From Phaseolus vulgaris (taxonomy: Eukaryota; Streptophyta; Magnoliopsida; Fabales; Fabaceae): 64,000 nt of DNA. Positions 11,048-23,617 of this stretch are shown here, in pieces. Where the stretch lies: NCBI RefSeq assembly GCF_000499845.2, contig NC_023758.2:17622088-17686087 (forward strand), in the 5' to 3' direction. How positions within the stretch are numbered: the first letter of the stretch is position 1; each line of letters begins with the position of its first letter. The notes beneath the pieces were generated by a model, which was given only the letters and a program-made list of their open reading frames with translations, was not told the origin of the DNA and made no database searches. Made by a program: the position numbers and the translations under genes.

Positions 11048-12780
11048 ATCTAAACCAAACTAAACTCCTCAAAGCTTTTCTTTATCTTGTGATGTCACCA
11101 ATCTTAACACACCCTAACATCATATACCAAAATCTGTTAACCTAACAAATTTTATGTCTGATTCAATATAAAAAACCAGTTTATAAAATCAGATTTCTAC
11201 TTACATATCACAACTTTAATTCAATATCAAAACACAGACTTAAAGGCTTTCTACTTGATTCAGTCAAGTGTTTATTTTTTAAGGACCCCTTTTAATATTT
11301 AATGATACTTTGACAATTTGTTAATTAAGATTTTAAATTTGACTTATTTTGAGTTTGAAAAATGAGAGACTTTTCACTCCCCCACCCTATAAAGTTTACA
11401 CTTTTAATGTACCCATGCTATTTTTTGTTGATAAATAGATCACTTTTATCATGTGTGAGTACAGAGTACTTAGTTACTGAGTCAACCTCTCGAAATTAGA
11501 GGATTAATATTTGTAATAAACCAAATATTCAACAATTTAAATTTGGAATCATGAATATGAGAATTTTCTTTCAAGTAAATATTGATTACAATTTTGAAAA
11601 TGCGTAGGTAATTGGACATAAATGAAGTAGTTCGCTAGAAATTATAATTACAATTTTCTTTTGTAAACAATTCTAAGAATAGAAAAAAGAAAATAAATTT
11701 ATGCATAAATTAATTTATAAAATTTATTTCACATAAATTCTATTAATTGTGGTTGAATTATTTTAAATTATAAAAAGTTATTTCATATTTTCTTAGTATG
11801 TTCTTTTAAAAGGACTTTGAAAAGGACTTAGAAAGAAGTTTATCCAAACAAAATTATTTTGATTATGTATATACAGTTTTTCTTTTATAAATTTTGACTT
11901 TCTTTTATAAGTTTTGACTTTCGTTCATAAAAAAAAGACTGTAAAACACAATTTTTATATTATGACAAATCTTATTTTATGTTTTAAAATTTTTAGTTAA
12001 GAATAATTTGAGAAAAAGATGTTTTATGCTTTTTCACACGACTGTTCTACAAACTTTGATGTTCTGGCAAAATTCTAAACACAAGTCTTGTTAAATGCAA
12101 CTCATCAATTTTATTTTATTTTTCAATCTTTTGAATTGAAATTGTTTTATTAAGATTTATAGTCCAACACTTTCAACATCTCACTAAACAACTATTATTA
12201 GTAAAAATGTAAATATTATATGAATTAAAAAAGTAATTTATTTTAAATGATTTTATATTTGTTACAGGACACTCATTTTAATGATAAGTGTTATTTCAAA
12301 ACCTATAAATTAAGAATAAAATTTTCAAATATAACTAATATCAATTAATTCTCTCCAAACCTTGAATTGATTTTAACACTCACACACTAACTTTTCAACC
12401 CAGATTTTTAACTATCGAAAATCAAATAAAAATTCAAAAAAATGATTTTATATTTTAAAACTTTCGATAAGCTATGAATAAAAAAATAATTTAGTTTCAT
12501 AAATGTAGAAAAGAATTAAAATTAAGATAATTAATTTTTCTAATAATTAAAAAATAATGATAAAATCCTATTTATTCCTCTTTTGTTCTCTCTCATCCAT
12601 GATTTTCTTTTCTCTTTCAACCAAGTTCTTATTATGTCATTTCTCTACTTCCATTTTTTCAAGTCTCTTCTAATTATTTAAATTTATCTTACTAATTATT
12701 TAAATTTATCTTACACTAGTTGGAATGTTAAACATTGTTTTCACCCAACCATAATCATAGCAAGTGTTTGTTTGCTTGGA
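11048..12780. other. upstream region of SULTR-A, no gene seen
   Basis: A/T-rich sequence that should contain the SULTR-A promoter (minus sense). No convincing TATA box or transcription start could be assigned by eye. At about 12768-12832 a 33-bp unit (TTTGCTTGGAAAGTAAACAT core) is directly duplicated just before the gypsy fragment. Confidence 0.6.
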
Positions 12781-12799
12781 AAGTAAACATTTGACATAT

Positions 12800-13816
12800 T
12801 TGTTTGCTTGGAAAGTAAACATTTAACATATATGCAAGAATTTTATGGTATAATTGAAGTTATTGTTAAGTTTAGGCATTATCTTTTAGGTCACAAGTTT
12901 CTAATTCGAATGAATCAACATATTCTTAAGAATGTATTTGATCAATCATTAGAAACATCAAAGCAACAAGTTTGGTTAAACAAGTTTGTTTACATAAGTT
13001 TGTTGGCTATTGGCTATGTCTTTACAATTGAATATAAGCCTAACAAGAAAAATCTTGTTGTTGATGCCTTCTTTACAACCAACTAGTGAAATCATTTTTA
13101 AGCTAAAAAAATGAGGTAGTTACTCTAATTCACAGCTTTCTAAATTTTTTCATTAATGTATGCTTGTGTTCACCTTTGGTTTCACACTATTCGATCCAAG
13201 ATGAGTTGTTGTATTGAAAGGATTGTTTGATCATTCTTTAGAACTATTTTCTAATTCTTCATATTTTGAATTAATAACATAACTCTCTTATTGCTAGTCA
13301 TTTTATGAGGCCTAAACATCATCTTGCATTGTTGCCCAATTTGTTGGTTGCCTATGCAAAAATATATCATAACGTATGATCACAACTATTTGTGTCAACA
13401 ATTAAAGACTAAAACTACTTTTCCATCTAGATTTCTTCAACCCTTACTTATCACAATTTAGATATGGGAAGATGTATCAGTGGATTTCATCATATCCTTG
13501 CCTTTTTTCTCATGGGTTGACAATCATCATGGTTGTTGTATATAAACTTTTGAAATACAACCATTTTCATCCTTTAAAGATCGATTATTTGAGTAAATAA
13601 GATACTAAGTTGAAGTTGCATGAATTTTCTAAATCATTTATGTTAGATCTGACAAGGTTTATACTAGTCAATTTTGTGCAGCATTTATTAAACCTTAAAG
13701 GTATTACATTGCCAATGATCTCTTCTTATCATCCACAATCAGATGAATAATTTGAAGCTATCAACAAATGTCAGATATGTATATGAGATACTTTACCTTT
13801 GATACTCCAAAAGAAT
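12800..13816 (+). pseudogene. Ty3/gypsy pol remnant, RNase H and integrase, 5' half
   Basis: The segment at 12808-13086 reads EFYGIIEVIVKFRHYLLGHKF ... QSLETSKQQVWLNKF ... IEYKPNKKNLVVDAF, the C-terminal RNase H block of gypsy polyproteins (HYLLG, QQxWL, EYKPGKxNxVADA). The following frames give integrase pieces: LQPLL...WEDVSVDFIISLP (core opening), KVYTSQFCAAF, and SYHPQSDE near 13730. Many stops and frameshifts are present, and the RT part is missing. The gene runs into the CACTA element at 13817 and resumes at 22253. Confidence 0.82.
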
Positions 13817-14801
13817 CACCAGTGCATAAAAGCTCATTTACAACATCTAATATACATCGATTTCACTGCCAAACGTTGTCCATCAAAACGCGATGACATT
13901 TTTTAAATTAAAAAAGGTAAATAGACGACGGTTTCTCATACAATCGATGTATATCCAAATTACAAAGGGAATAAACGATGGTTGTGGGGTGAAACCGTCG
14001 TCTATTAGTGCTAATTATTCAATGGTTTTACTAAAGTTTTTGTATATTTCAATACACTTAGGTATAAGTCGGGGTTTTACCTAAGAATTGTTGTCTATAC
14101 ATCCATTATTTACCCTAATTCGAAGCACGCAACTTACGCTTTCGTTTATTGTAAATAATTTATTGATTTTTAATTAATATTCTTTCTTCAATTGTATGTA
14201 TGATTAAATTTGTTAATTTTATATTGCATGTATATTTATAATTCTTCAATACATGTTGTTATTGAGTCTAGAGGTTTTTGACCCTCGACAATTGTTTCCC
14301 GTATTACAGACCCTTAGTTTTTCGTTTGAGATTTAATACATGTATTTGCCTATTACTCCTACAATAACCTACAATAGTAATTTTTGAAAAACATCTTTTA
14401 GAAAAAAAGAGGAGGTTGTAGTGACAGTAATTGTATTGAGTCTTGAATTGTTCAGGTGGAAAGTTTGAGAAGAACAATCACATTTTATTAGTTCTAGTTT
14501 GTAACTTGTAATTGACATGTCATATATTTTACGTAATTTTGGTTCATAACATTTCATGTTATTCTTTGAGTGCATATTTGATTCTGGAGATTTAGTGTCA
14601 CCACTTTCATTTTGTGCCACTTGAAGACCAATGCGAAATGCTTCCGAAATTTCGTTAAATATAAGGAATATTGATTAAAGTTATGTACTATTAAATTATA
14701 ATAAAAGTGAATCTTCTCGAATGGGACAGGTTCATACCTATAATAAAAACGTGAGGTTTCATAGGCTTTAGTGAACACCTCAATGACCATTATATAAAAT
14801 A

Positions 14802-17800
14802 ATGGATCGAGATTGGATTAACTTTGTTCGCATAAGTGATGAGTATGAAAGAGGAGTAAAATAATTTATACAACTTGCGCAACGTAATGCCAATGATAGT
14901 GGTCATGATGGAGTAAAGTTTAGGTGTCCATGCATTAATCACTAGTGCAAAAAGAAGAAAAGGGTACTCTTTATTTAGTGCGGCTTTTGCGCTACCCGCT
15001 TTTGTAAAAAACGCGGTGGCATTTTTTAAATTATTTTGATTTACGAATGCGACTATTTGTATAGCCACACTTGTAAATCAAAGTGTTTTGATTTACGAAT
15101 GCGGTTTTACCTTTAGCCGCATTCATAAATCCTTTTTTACCCTAAATTTTGAAGCGCGCCACACACAATTTCATACTTTCTTTCTCGTCTTTGCTTTCGT
15201 TTCGCGTTTGCGCTCTAAGTTCATCTCCTTCTACTGCATCTGCATTCCATTTATGCCAATGTAAATTTCTAGAGCTCTCTTTCTTCCTCTTCATCTTCAC
15301 AAATATATGCATAGATGTTTTCGTTTTTCTTATATATGTTTTTTTCCTTGCATTGGTGGTCTCGAAGCACTATTTCATTGGCTGTCATTCGTTGCTTCCC
15401 TATCCGCCGTCGCTGCTGGCACTCCCGTGGCACTCTTCATGTATAAATCTTTTTCGTTTTTCTTACACTGTTTGGTTTCTTGCATTGCTCAGTACTCTTT
15501 CATTGCCTTCGTGGGTTCTTGTAGCTTTTTTGGTTTGCTCCGTCGCTGCTTCCCTGTCCGCCACCGCTTCCCCTGCCGTCGTCGTTGCTGGCGCTCCCGT
15601 GTCACTCTTCATCAACGTTGCCTTCACACAAGATTGGCGATGTTTTAAATTTTTTGAATTTTTTTTAATGTTTTGCCATATACAAGTGCGACTATAAGAA
15701 ATAGCCGCACTTATAAATGGTATTTACAAGTGCGGCTATATAGCCGCACTCTTATCTCTTTGATATACAAGTGCATGCTGATCAAATGCGGCTATACAAC
15801 CGTCCTTATAAATTTAAAATAGTCGCACTCGTTTTGTCTTTTTGCACCAGTGAATTGTTTGAACAAGAGGAGATTGGATGTTAACAAAATCAGGGAGCAC
15901 CTTCTATGTGATTATGTGATGGGTTTCTACGATCTTATACAACCTGGACAGAACATGGTTAACTATTAAATTTACCAAGTGTTTTCGTATCCCCATAATA
16001 TGTTTATTCCACCATGGATGATGTAGTACATGATGAAATACATGATGTTCGATTAGAAGACATAATCCGTGATGTTGGAGATGAGTCTTTTGTAGAAGCG
16101 CATGGATATGGAAGTATGTCAAGCGATGCAGAAACTCCATTATATCCTGGATCAACTAACTTCACACGGTTGTTAGTGGTGTTAAGATTGATGAATTTGA
16201 AGGCAATAAATGGATGGAAATAAAAGCTTCACGGATTTGCTTTAGTTGTTGAAGGAGATGCTTCTAGAGGGAAATACTCTATCTAATCGTAATTATGAGA
16301 CTAAAAAGATTATTTGTTCGATGGGTATGGAATATAAAAAGATATATGCATGTCCTAATGATTGTATATTATACAGGAAGGGTTTTGAATTGTTGAAAAT
16401 TGTCTGAGGTGTGGGTTATCACATTATAAGTTGAAACAAAAATACAATGATACTATTGAAGAGATGGAAAAGCATGGACCCCTAATGAAGGTTACGTGGT
16501 ATCTTCCCATCATTCCAAGGATGAAGCATTTGTTTGCAAACCCAAATGATGCTAAGAATCTTAGATGGCATGCAGGTGAGAGGAAATGTTATGGCATGTA
16601 CCACCATCCAACTGATTCTATTCAATTGAAGAAATTTAATGACAAGTTTCTCGAGTTTGGTAAAGAGTCTAGAAATATGCGACTTGGTTTAGCTATAAAC
16701 GAAATGAATTTGTTTGGTAATATGAGTATGAATCACGGTTCATGGCTTGTTTTACTAGTTATTTAAAACTTACCTCCTGGATTGTGCATGAAGCAAAAAT
16801 ACATGATGTTGTCTATGATGATATTCAATCCAAGACAGCTAGGAAATGACATAGATGTTTATCTAAGTCCCCTAATTGAAGATTTAAAGTTAATGTGGTA
16901 TCATGGTGTTGAAGTATTTGACAAATTTGGTAATGAAACTTTCAAGATGCATGCGATGTTATTTTGCACCATCAATGACTTTCCAATATATGGTAACTTA
17001 TCAGGGTATAGTGTTAAGGGTCATAAAGCATGTCCAATATACAAAGAAGACACTGCTTCTCAATAATTGAAACATGGAAGGAAGACAATATATCTTTGGC
17101 ATCAAAGGTTTCTTAGAAGTCATCATCCTTACCGAATGTTGAAAAAAGCCTTTAATGGACATCAAGAGACTGACAGTCCACCAACTCCATTAATTGGCGT
17201 TGAGGTTTATGAAAAGGTAAATAACATAGACCACACATTCGGTAAGTCTAAAAAGAAGTCATCTGTGAAAAAAAAATATGGAAGAAAAAATCAATCTTCT
17301 TTGATCTTTTGTATTGGTCAAAGTTAGAAGTCAGACATTGTATAAATGTAATGCATGTTGTGAAGAATGTGTGAGATAGTTTAACCCTAAACCCTAAACA
17401 TGAAGACGAAGAATGGTCTAAATGCTCGTTTAGATTTGATTGAGATGAACATACGAGGAGAGTTGGCACCAATACAAGTGGTTAAGCATACATATTTTCC
17501 CCTAGCCTATTTTTGTCAAAAGATGAAAAAAAAATAAGTTGTTGTCAATCTAAAGGGTGTGAAAGTGCCTCAAGGACATTCCTCAAATGCGAATAGCCTA
17601 GTATCAATGCAAGATTTGAAGCTAATTGGGTTGAGTCTCGTGATTGTCATATTCTGATGCAACAGTTGTTGTCAGTAGCTATTCAAGGTATCTTACCAAA
17701 AAAATGTTAGACATACCATAACTCATTTGTGCTTATTTTTCTCTTTCAAGTCATTGATCTAGTAAAGTTAGATGAACTTGAAGATCAAATTGTTGTTATC

Positions 17801-18913
17801 TTGTGTGAATTGGAGATGTTTTTTCCTCCATCCTTTCTTGACATCATGGTTAGTTGTGCATCTGGTAAGAGAGGTTAGATTGTGTGGACCAGTGTTCTTG
17901 AGATGGATGCATCCTATTGAACGGTATATGAAAATTTTGAAAAGGTATGTCAAAAATCATTATCGTTTAGAAGCTTCAATGACTGAAAGGTACATAGCTA
18001 AAGAAAGTATTGAACTTTGTTCAAAGTACATGTCAAAATAAAATCCAATAGGTCTTCCAGCCACCTCATGGTACCACAAACATTCTATAAGTAAATGTTT
18101 ATGTGGTGTACATGTGATAAATAAATCTTGATCAGAAGTCTTGTAAGCATATTTGTATATATTGAATAACAATGATGAGGTTATACCTTATATATATATG
18201 CTCATAAATCCATTGTGAAGGTGAATAACCCAAGGCAACCAGAGAAATGGGTCTTGATGGAACATAATAGAACTTTTATGCCTTGGTTTAAATACAAGGG
18301 GTTAAAGGATTCAACAACATTGGAGACCATGACCTGGTTGGCTTCTGGATTGATGTTTGATGTAATTTCTTGTACAGGTTACGAAGTGAACAATTGTATA
18401 TTTTACACGAAGTTTATGGATGAAAAGAGTAAAATACAAAATTGTGGTGTTACTCTTGAAGCTGAGTCAATGCAGTTTTGCACTTCAAAAGATGCAAATC
18501 CTATAGTTGGATCAATGACATACTATGGTATTATAGAACAAATATGAGAGGTTGACTATACTAAGTTTTCTATTCCAGTTTTCAAGTGTAAATGGGTTGA
18601 AAATAAGAGTGGGGTAAAAAAGTATGAATCAGGATTCACATTAGTGGACTTTTGAAAGATAGGTTATCGGTATGAGCAATTTATAATGGTTCAACAAACA
18701 TCTTAGGTTTTCTACGTCAAAGATCCTACGTTAGAACATTGGTATTTTGTTTTACGCGGGAAAAAACAAGGGGAGGCTATTAATGATGACTTGTCTAATA
18801 GTGAACAAGGTGACCCCTGTTCATTCACACCAATGATAATGAATAAAGATGACAATGTAGTTGATGTGGTACATGCAATCTGTAAATACCTTAGTGATGG
18901 AATTTACATATGA
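14802..18913 (+). pseudogene. CACTA transposase TnpD-like, broken
   Basis: The frame opens at the ATG at 14802 with MDRDWINFVRISDEYERGVK, then a stop, then a Cys-rich CPCIN that is interrupted by the mini-CACTA and resumes at 15853 as CLNKRRLDVNKIREHLL (Transpos_assoc domain). Transposase_21 blocks follow: WYLPIIPRMKHLFANPNDA, LRWHAGERK, FGNMSMNHGSW (16431-16766), MKQKYMMLSMMIFNP and GNDIDVYLSPLIEDL (16782-17066), and HRRFL-like (17067-17200). A DUF4218 part lies at 17772-18041 (FLRWMHPIERYMKILKRYVKN) and a DUF4216 part at 18215-18790 (CGVTLEA, NPIVGSMTYYG, FYVKDP). Stops and frameshifts between blocks show it is inactive. The family catalyses excision and reintegration at CACTA ends. Confidence 0.87.
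14940..15852 (+). mobile_element. mini-CACTA nested in the TnpD gene, TSD AAT
   Basis: The 913-bp element has ends CACTAGTGCAAAAAGA and, in reverse complement, CACTGGTGCAAAAAGA. It is flanked by AAT at 14937-14939 and 15853-15855. Subterminal motifs of the type AGTGCGGCTAT occur repeatedly in both orientations at each end, including a 22-bp perfect palindrome at 15729-15750. The middle (about 15150-15650) is pyrimidine- and GC-richer, and 15340-15440 is partly duplicated at 15480-15625 (shared CTTCCCT.TCCGCC and GGC.CTCCCGTG.CACTCTTCAT). It encodes no transposase, so it would need one in trans. Strand is arbitrary. Confidence 0.88.
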
Positions 18914-19035
18914 ACATTCAACCCACTATGTATGAATTTAGAAATATTTGAGTTAATATTTTATGTATTTGTTTTATATGAATTTATTTCGATGCAATTT
19001 AACTAATGTTTGTTACCTAATTTTTTAACAGAAAT

Positions 19036-20780
19036 ATGGTTGACGATAAGACTCCGATTTCTTCTACCCACCCTTCTGGAATATCCACCAGAGGACCTAC
19101 TAGACTCAGGCGTCTCATTGAGACGTGCTAGTAATGACATGACACCAGTCACCATTGACGTCAGCACCGAAGTGGCTTCTAGTCGTAATGTTGATATATA
19201 CTTTCAGCAACTATCTTGGAGTTGTTACTCGTGAGAGGATCTCCATATTGACACCTTCATGGGATCATATGACAGAGGTCGACCAGAACATGCTATGGGA
19301 GGATATCCTGGTAATGTATACATTATTATTGTTACCATATATTGTTTTTTAATATTAATTTATCAATTTTAATTTCATGGTATATTTTTTTGCATACACA
19401 TTTTGATATCCCTAATTGGAGAGTTTGAGATCAAATGCTCTATCTTCGGTCGCCATTAAATTTTATCACTTGAAAGCATAGCTGACGACGAAATATGTTT
19501 TTGGACCTTATAAAGGCCTAAATCTTTGTTCAAAGTACTCCAATATTGATGAGGAGACATGACTCCAATATTAATTTATATTTATGTATTATATTTAATT
19601 TAATATAAATGTTCTTTATTTTGTAGAAACCTCATCGAAAACCAAGTCCACAAAAGAAGCTTCTGGTTACCATTGATGATCCTATAGCTTCTGTATTATC
19701 ACTGCTAAGGCTATTGGTACAAACCCACTCGAGGTTCCATGGGATGATACCTTTTTTTGGAAGAAACACTAACATCCCTCTGTATATATAAATGTCAGAT
19801 GTATTATAATTTGCAGCTCAATATAACCATCATTCAATTTTTATGATGTAAGTATCTTTCACCTATATTTCAATTTACTTTATGTTAAATTATTATTGAT
19901 TATGCTTTAACTAATAACTTGCAGGTATTTGTCTAGAGTTTCTATTAATGACGGGAATCAAGATGTCTATGGATTCCTTGATCCCTATTTCATTAATCCA
20001 ATTGAAGCAAAGAAAGATGAAACTCGGTCATACATCACCAACACTCTGATTGAAGTGGGAAAACAAATATATCTTTGCCCTTATATTAAGGAGTAAGTTC
20101 AATTATAAGTCGTCAATTATTAGTATTTCATGTTTTAAATATTTACTAACTATTTTCATGGATGATGTAACGGCCACTAGTAGTTACTTGTTTTATTCGT
20201 AGTTGATAACATTGTTGTGTGGTCTTGTTCACTGCACAAGAAGCCATCCACACATCTAAAGCAAATAGTTTATGTGTAATTACATTATAAACTTACCTGC
20301 TTATAATACTTAAACATCTACTAACAAGGTTTTTTCTATTAATCAAGGCATGGTGTAGATATAACATACTCAGAAGTCGACCCAATGCAAATTATCAAAA
20401 CCTAACATGGTTGAACCTAAAGGTTTGTAATTTTTGTCTTCTTCTTTCCATTGTTTATCAAAATATCAATATTAAATTTTAATTTATATTAAATTGTAGT
20501 GTAATAAACAACCGGAGGCTATGAGTGTGGCTACTACATTATGCAATGGATGGTTACCATTGTAAGACTAGGCCTTCGAAAAGATTGAAAGTATGTAATA
20601 ATATTTAAATTATTCTTTATAATAAAAGTATATTTATCTTAACACTAATTTGAACCTTATTTTGTAATGCAGTTCTTTACAGATGAGTAACCACTGCCTT
20701 TGGAAGCCTTAGATTATGTGAGAAATGCTTGAGCCATATATTTCGTTAATTACTATAACTCTAGGATAGCTAATGAATAG
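19036..20780 (+). pseudogene. second CACTA gene: Transposase_24-like and C48 (Ulp1-type) peptidase remnant
   Basis: The region follows the TnpD gene. The ATG at 19036 opens MVDDKTPIS...ISTRGPTRLRRL, a start typical of the second gene of plant CACTA elements. Further blocks are FQQLSW..., LTPSWDHMTEVDQNMLWEDI (PF03004-like), an exon around 19925-20095 (YLSRVSINDGNQDVYGFLDP ... EVGKQIYLCPYIKE), and near 20504-20700 CNKQPGGYECGYYIMQWM followed by a FTDE..PLPLEALDYVRN tail. QPGGYECGYY is the Gln/Cys active-site block of C48 cysteine peptidases, and apparent introns separate the pieces. Stops (for example in the first exon after RRLIETC) indicate a pseudogene. Confidence 0.7.
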
Positions 20781-20929
20781 TATATGAATTAGAAAGCTAG
20801 GAATATGTATTAGTGTTTGTAATACATTTTATCACTATATATATTTTGCTTCTTTGCATGAATGTGTCTGAATTTATTCATCTAGTTGGGTTTTTAAATG
20901 AACAAGTTAGTTAAGAAGGGAAAACTGAT

Positions 20930-21835
20930 ACAACCCAATTAGCCAAGCAGATGACCAAGGATACAAGAGACAATTCACACTAGGATTAGTCATCTCAACA
21001 TTCAAGACAAGACTCCACCAAATATCAGAAGGACCTCAGCAGAAGAAGAATCGGGCATAGAACAAAACATCAAATGTTCTTTCTTCTGTTCTTTTTATAA
21101 GACAAAAAAATATTTGTAAATAAATTGGACTCTCTTTGGGGGTCCAAATAGAAGAATAGGTTATAGTATGTTCACATAGCATAATGGGAGTGTACTTAGC
21201 GAAATGGGTTTGTGCCAAGCCCACTTTTCAAGACAAGGCACCTAGGTTTAGGAAGGTTAACCTACCTTCTAGAAGTTGTGCCTAAGGGGTGACTTTGACC
21301 CTAGTCAACACCCTAGGCCGCCCCTTTCCCTTTCGATTCTTACCCTTCACCCATCTTGCTCGCCAAGGCACCCCTCACTATAAATAGGGTGCCTTGCCTC
21401 ATGTATTGCGACATTGAATTTTGAAATAGAAAGGAAACTCTGCAAAAGTGATTACTGAGCTTAGTCTCCTAGTATTTTGGGTCTTATCTTGAGTTGTGTG
21501 AGCACTTTAAGTGGCAGATCTTCCTCACTTATATTGGGTTTCCCACCCTCCAAGTAGTGTGACCATTCTCTCCATTCTCCATAAGCTTCCTTCACCTTTT
21601 TTCCTTTCCTTCCTTTCATTTACTTACATTCCTTCTTTATGTTATTGTTTATGTCTTTTCCAATTCGGTAATCTTCTTTCATTCTTTGCTTCATTTGTTC
21701 TTTAATTTTCGCTCTATTAACCATAATCACCATATAATCGTTTTCCTTTTGTCCTATAGAAGTGAACCTTCACACTTACTTAACCACTTGGTTAAGTTCG
21801 TGTCCAGTGGGGATCTTCTTTGGGTTCTCACCATA
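20930..21835 (+). mobile_element. LTR-like insertion inside the CACTA element
   Basis: Between the C48 gene and the CACTA right end lies a roughly 0.9-kb block that opens near TGATACAACCCAATTAG and has a clear TATA box (CTATAAATAGGG, 21390-21401). It is followed by a CT-rich leader and ends near TTCTCACCA. Composition and layout look like a gypsy-type solo LTR in plus orientation. No matched target duplication could be confirmed and no second copy is in the window, so limits are approximate. Confidence 0.45.
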
Positions 21836-22252
21836 CATTACTAAAAATAAAAAATCATAAACAAAGTGCAACCGATAAAATGTGTCAATCTAAAATCAAC
21901 TCACATAAAAAAATGCATAAAATAGAATGAACTAAAAAAAAGACCATTATAGACAACATTTATGCCCATAATTTCCGTTTATACCTCTCAAGAAAGGGGT
22001 ATAGACGACAATTTTGTACAATAATCGTCATTTATACCCTTTTATGGGACTGTGTAAACTCATATTTGATTTTCGTTATACATTGTAGTTGTGAAAAGAA
22101 TCATCATCTAGATGTGACTTATAAACGACGGTTTTGGAATTGTTGTCTATACCCCAAAGGTATAGACTATATGCTTAAAGATTGCGGTTGCAAAATCGCT
22201 GTCTAATTGCTAAAAAAAATTGTTATCGAAGACCTTTACTGCATTAGTGAAT

Positions 22253-22730
22253 GGACTATGTTCTTTCCATTTATGAGTATTGGCATAAGACATATTTTTA
22301 GACTAGTATAAATATGACCCCTTCAAGGTTGTTTATGGTTGGAACCCTCCAACATTATCCAAATATGAATAACATAACAATGATCCTTCTTCATTGCAAG
22401 AGCTACTTCAATAACATGATTCAATTTTGGCTCAATCGAAGCTAAATTTACTCAAAGCTCAAGAGAATATCAAGAAACAAGTAAATATTAAATGTCAACA
22501 CATGGAGGTCTACTTAGGAGACTTGCTTTTGGTGAAGATTCAACATTATAGACAATATTTGATTACTCTCTACAAGAAAAAAAGTTGTTAAACATATTTT
22601 GGCCTATTTCCAATTATTCAAAAACTTGAAAACATTTCTTACTTGTTTTTGGCCTATTGTTTTTATTGTTAAGATTCAACTAGTCTTTTATGTATCCCAA
22701 TTAAAGCATTGTAAGTGAACCTATAATCAG
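22253..22730 (+). pseudogene. Ty3/gypsy integrase C-terminal remnant, 3' half of the split gene
   Basis: Directly after the CACTA element the sequence continues the integrase: KEW split at the insertion, then MTPFKVVYGWNPP-like around 22316-22350, an ILAKLK-like segment, and FYVSQLKHCK near 22690-22710 (the HPVFHVSQLK block of gypsy integrases). Taken with 12800-13816 it is one gene interrupted by the transposon at 13817-22249. Stops are frequent. Confidence 0.75.
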
Positions 22731-23617
22731 GGTTATCATCATTGCTGCCAACTGCCACTATGTTATAGGGCCAATGTCGTGTCCTTTGTCTTGAGATAAA
22801 TGATTATTCTTCTAGTTTGACAACAAATACTAAGAGTTCTTATACATTAGGAAGGTAGTGATGAATCAAAAATAACTTATGAGGATGTGCAACTCGTACA
22901 ACATGAGTATCTAACAAGTGCATGGATTGGAACATGATAAATCTTTCTTTCTTTTAAATATTTGTAAAAAGGAAGGATCCCAACAAAGAATTAATCTTTC
23001 TTTTAGTTGTTGAATCTCTCTTTAATTTCTTAATGTGTGATATTTTTTAATCTTCATTTCTAACGAATCAAAATAATCCTTGAATTGATTAAAAGATATT
23101 TTTAATTAAATAGAATTCGTTGTTTGAGTGAATCTAGATCACGTAGAATCATATTGAAGATTTGATAGTACATTTCATACCTCACTAAAAAAATTGAACC
23201 TTATTTCCCAACCATACATTGTCTAACCAAATCCAATTTATCTTGACATGTTCCTAAAAAAATTTAATTTGTGTGGACTATTCTCCCAACTAACGACGAG
23301 ATCTTGAGAGAATTGCTACATATGAAGTTGAACAACTTTGCAAAGAAATAGGCTATTTGTTGTCAAGAAATTTCTAGAAACCTTCACAACATTTATGAAA
23401 CCTTAGAAAAAGCATAAAATGAATTCAGTGTGCAAATCTAATCATGAAATTTCTCTTAATTCTAAAATGTGCAAGTTGGTCCTAAGAAGTTGAAAGCAAA
23501 AGCTAGCTCGAGCAATTCAAGTCCAGACTGTTTCTTTCTGCACCTGCATGTGTTCTTTTGCCACCCGCATACAACACATGAAAATACCTTTTTATCCTTC
23601 TTGTGCTACCCCCATAT
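22731..23617. other. no gene seen; tail of gypsy element and unassigned sequence
   Basis: The first part may be a decayed chromodomain or 3' end of the gypsy element. Nothing else is recognisable up to the minisatellite at 23618. Confidence 0.5.

Larger units (their letters stand above)
13817..22249 (+). mobile_element. CACTA (En/Spm) transposon, 8.4 kb, TSD AAT
   Basis: The left end is CACCAGTGCATAAAAG; the right end, read in reverse complement, is CACTAATGCAGTAAAG. AAT precedes 13817 (13814-13816) and follows 22249 (22250-22252), the 3-bp duplication expected for CACTA elements. Subterminal arrays of a GACGACGGTTT-like motif in both orientations occur at about 13890-14010 and 21950-22210, resembling TnpA binding arrays. 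The interior holds a TnpD-type transposase pseudogene (14802-18913), a second gene with a C48 peptidase domain (19036-20780), a nested mini-CACTA (14940-15852) and an LTR-like insertion near 20930-21835. The left end has one mismatch to CACTA (CACCA). Confidence 0.9.

Noticed and set aside
15149..15697. 182-codon open frame as a possible host gene
   Set aside because: It lies wholly inside the mini-CACTA, overlaps another long frame, is Phe/Ser/Leu-rich from pyrimidine bias, and has no recognised motif.
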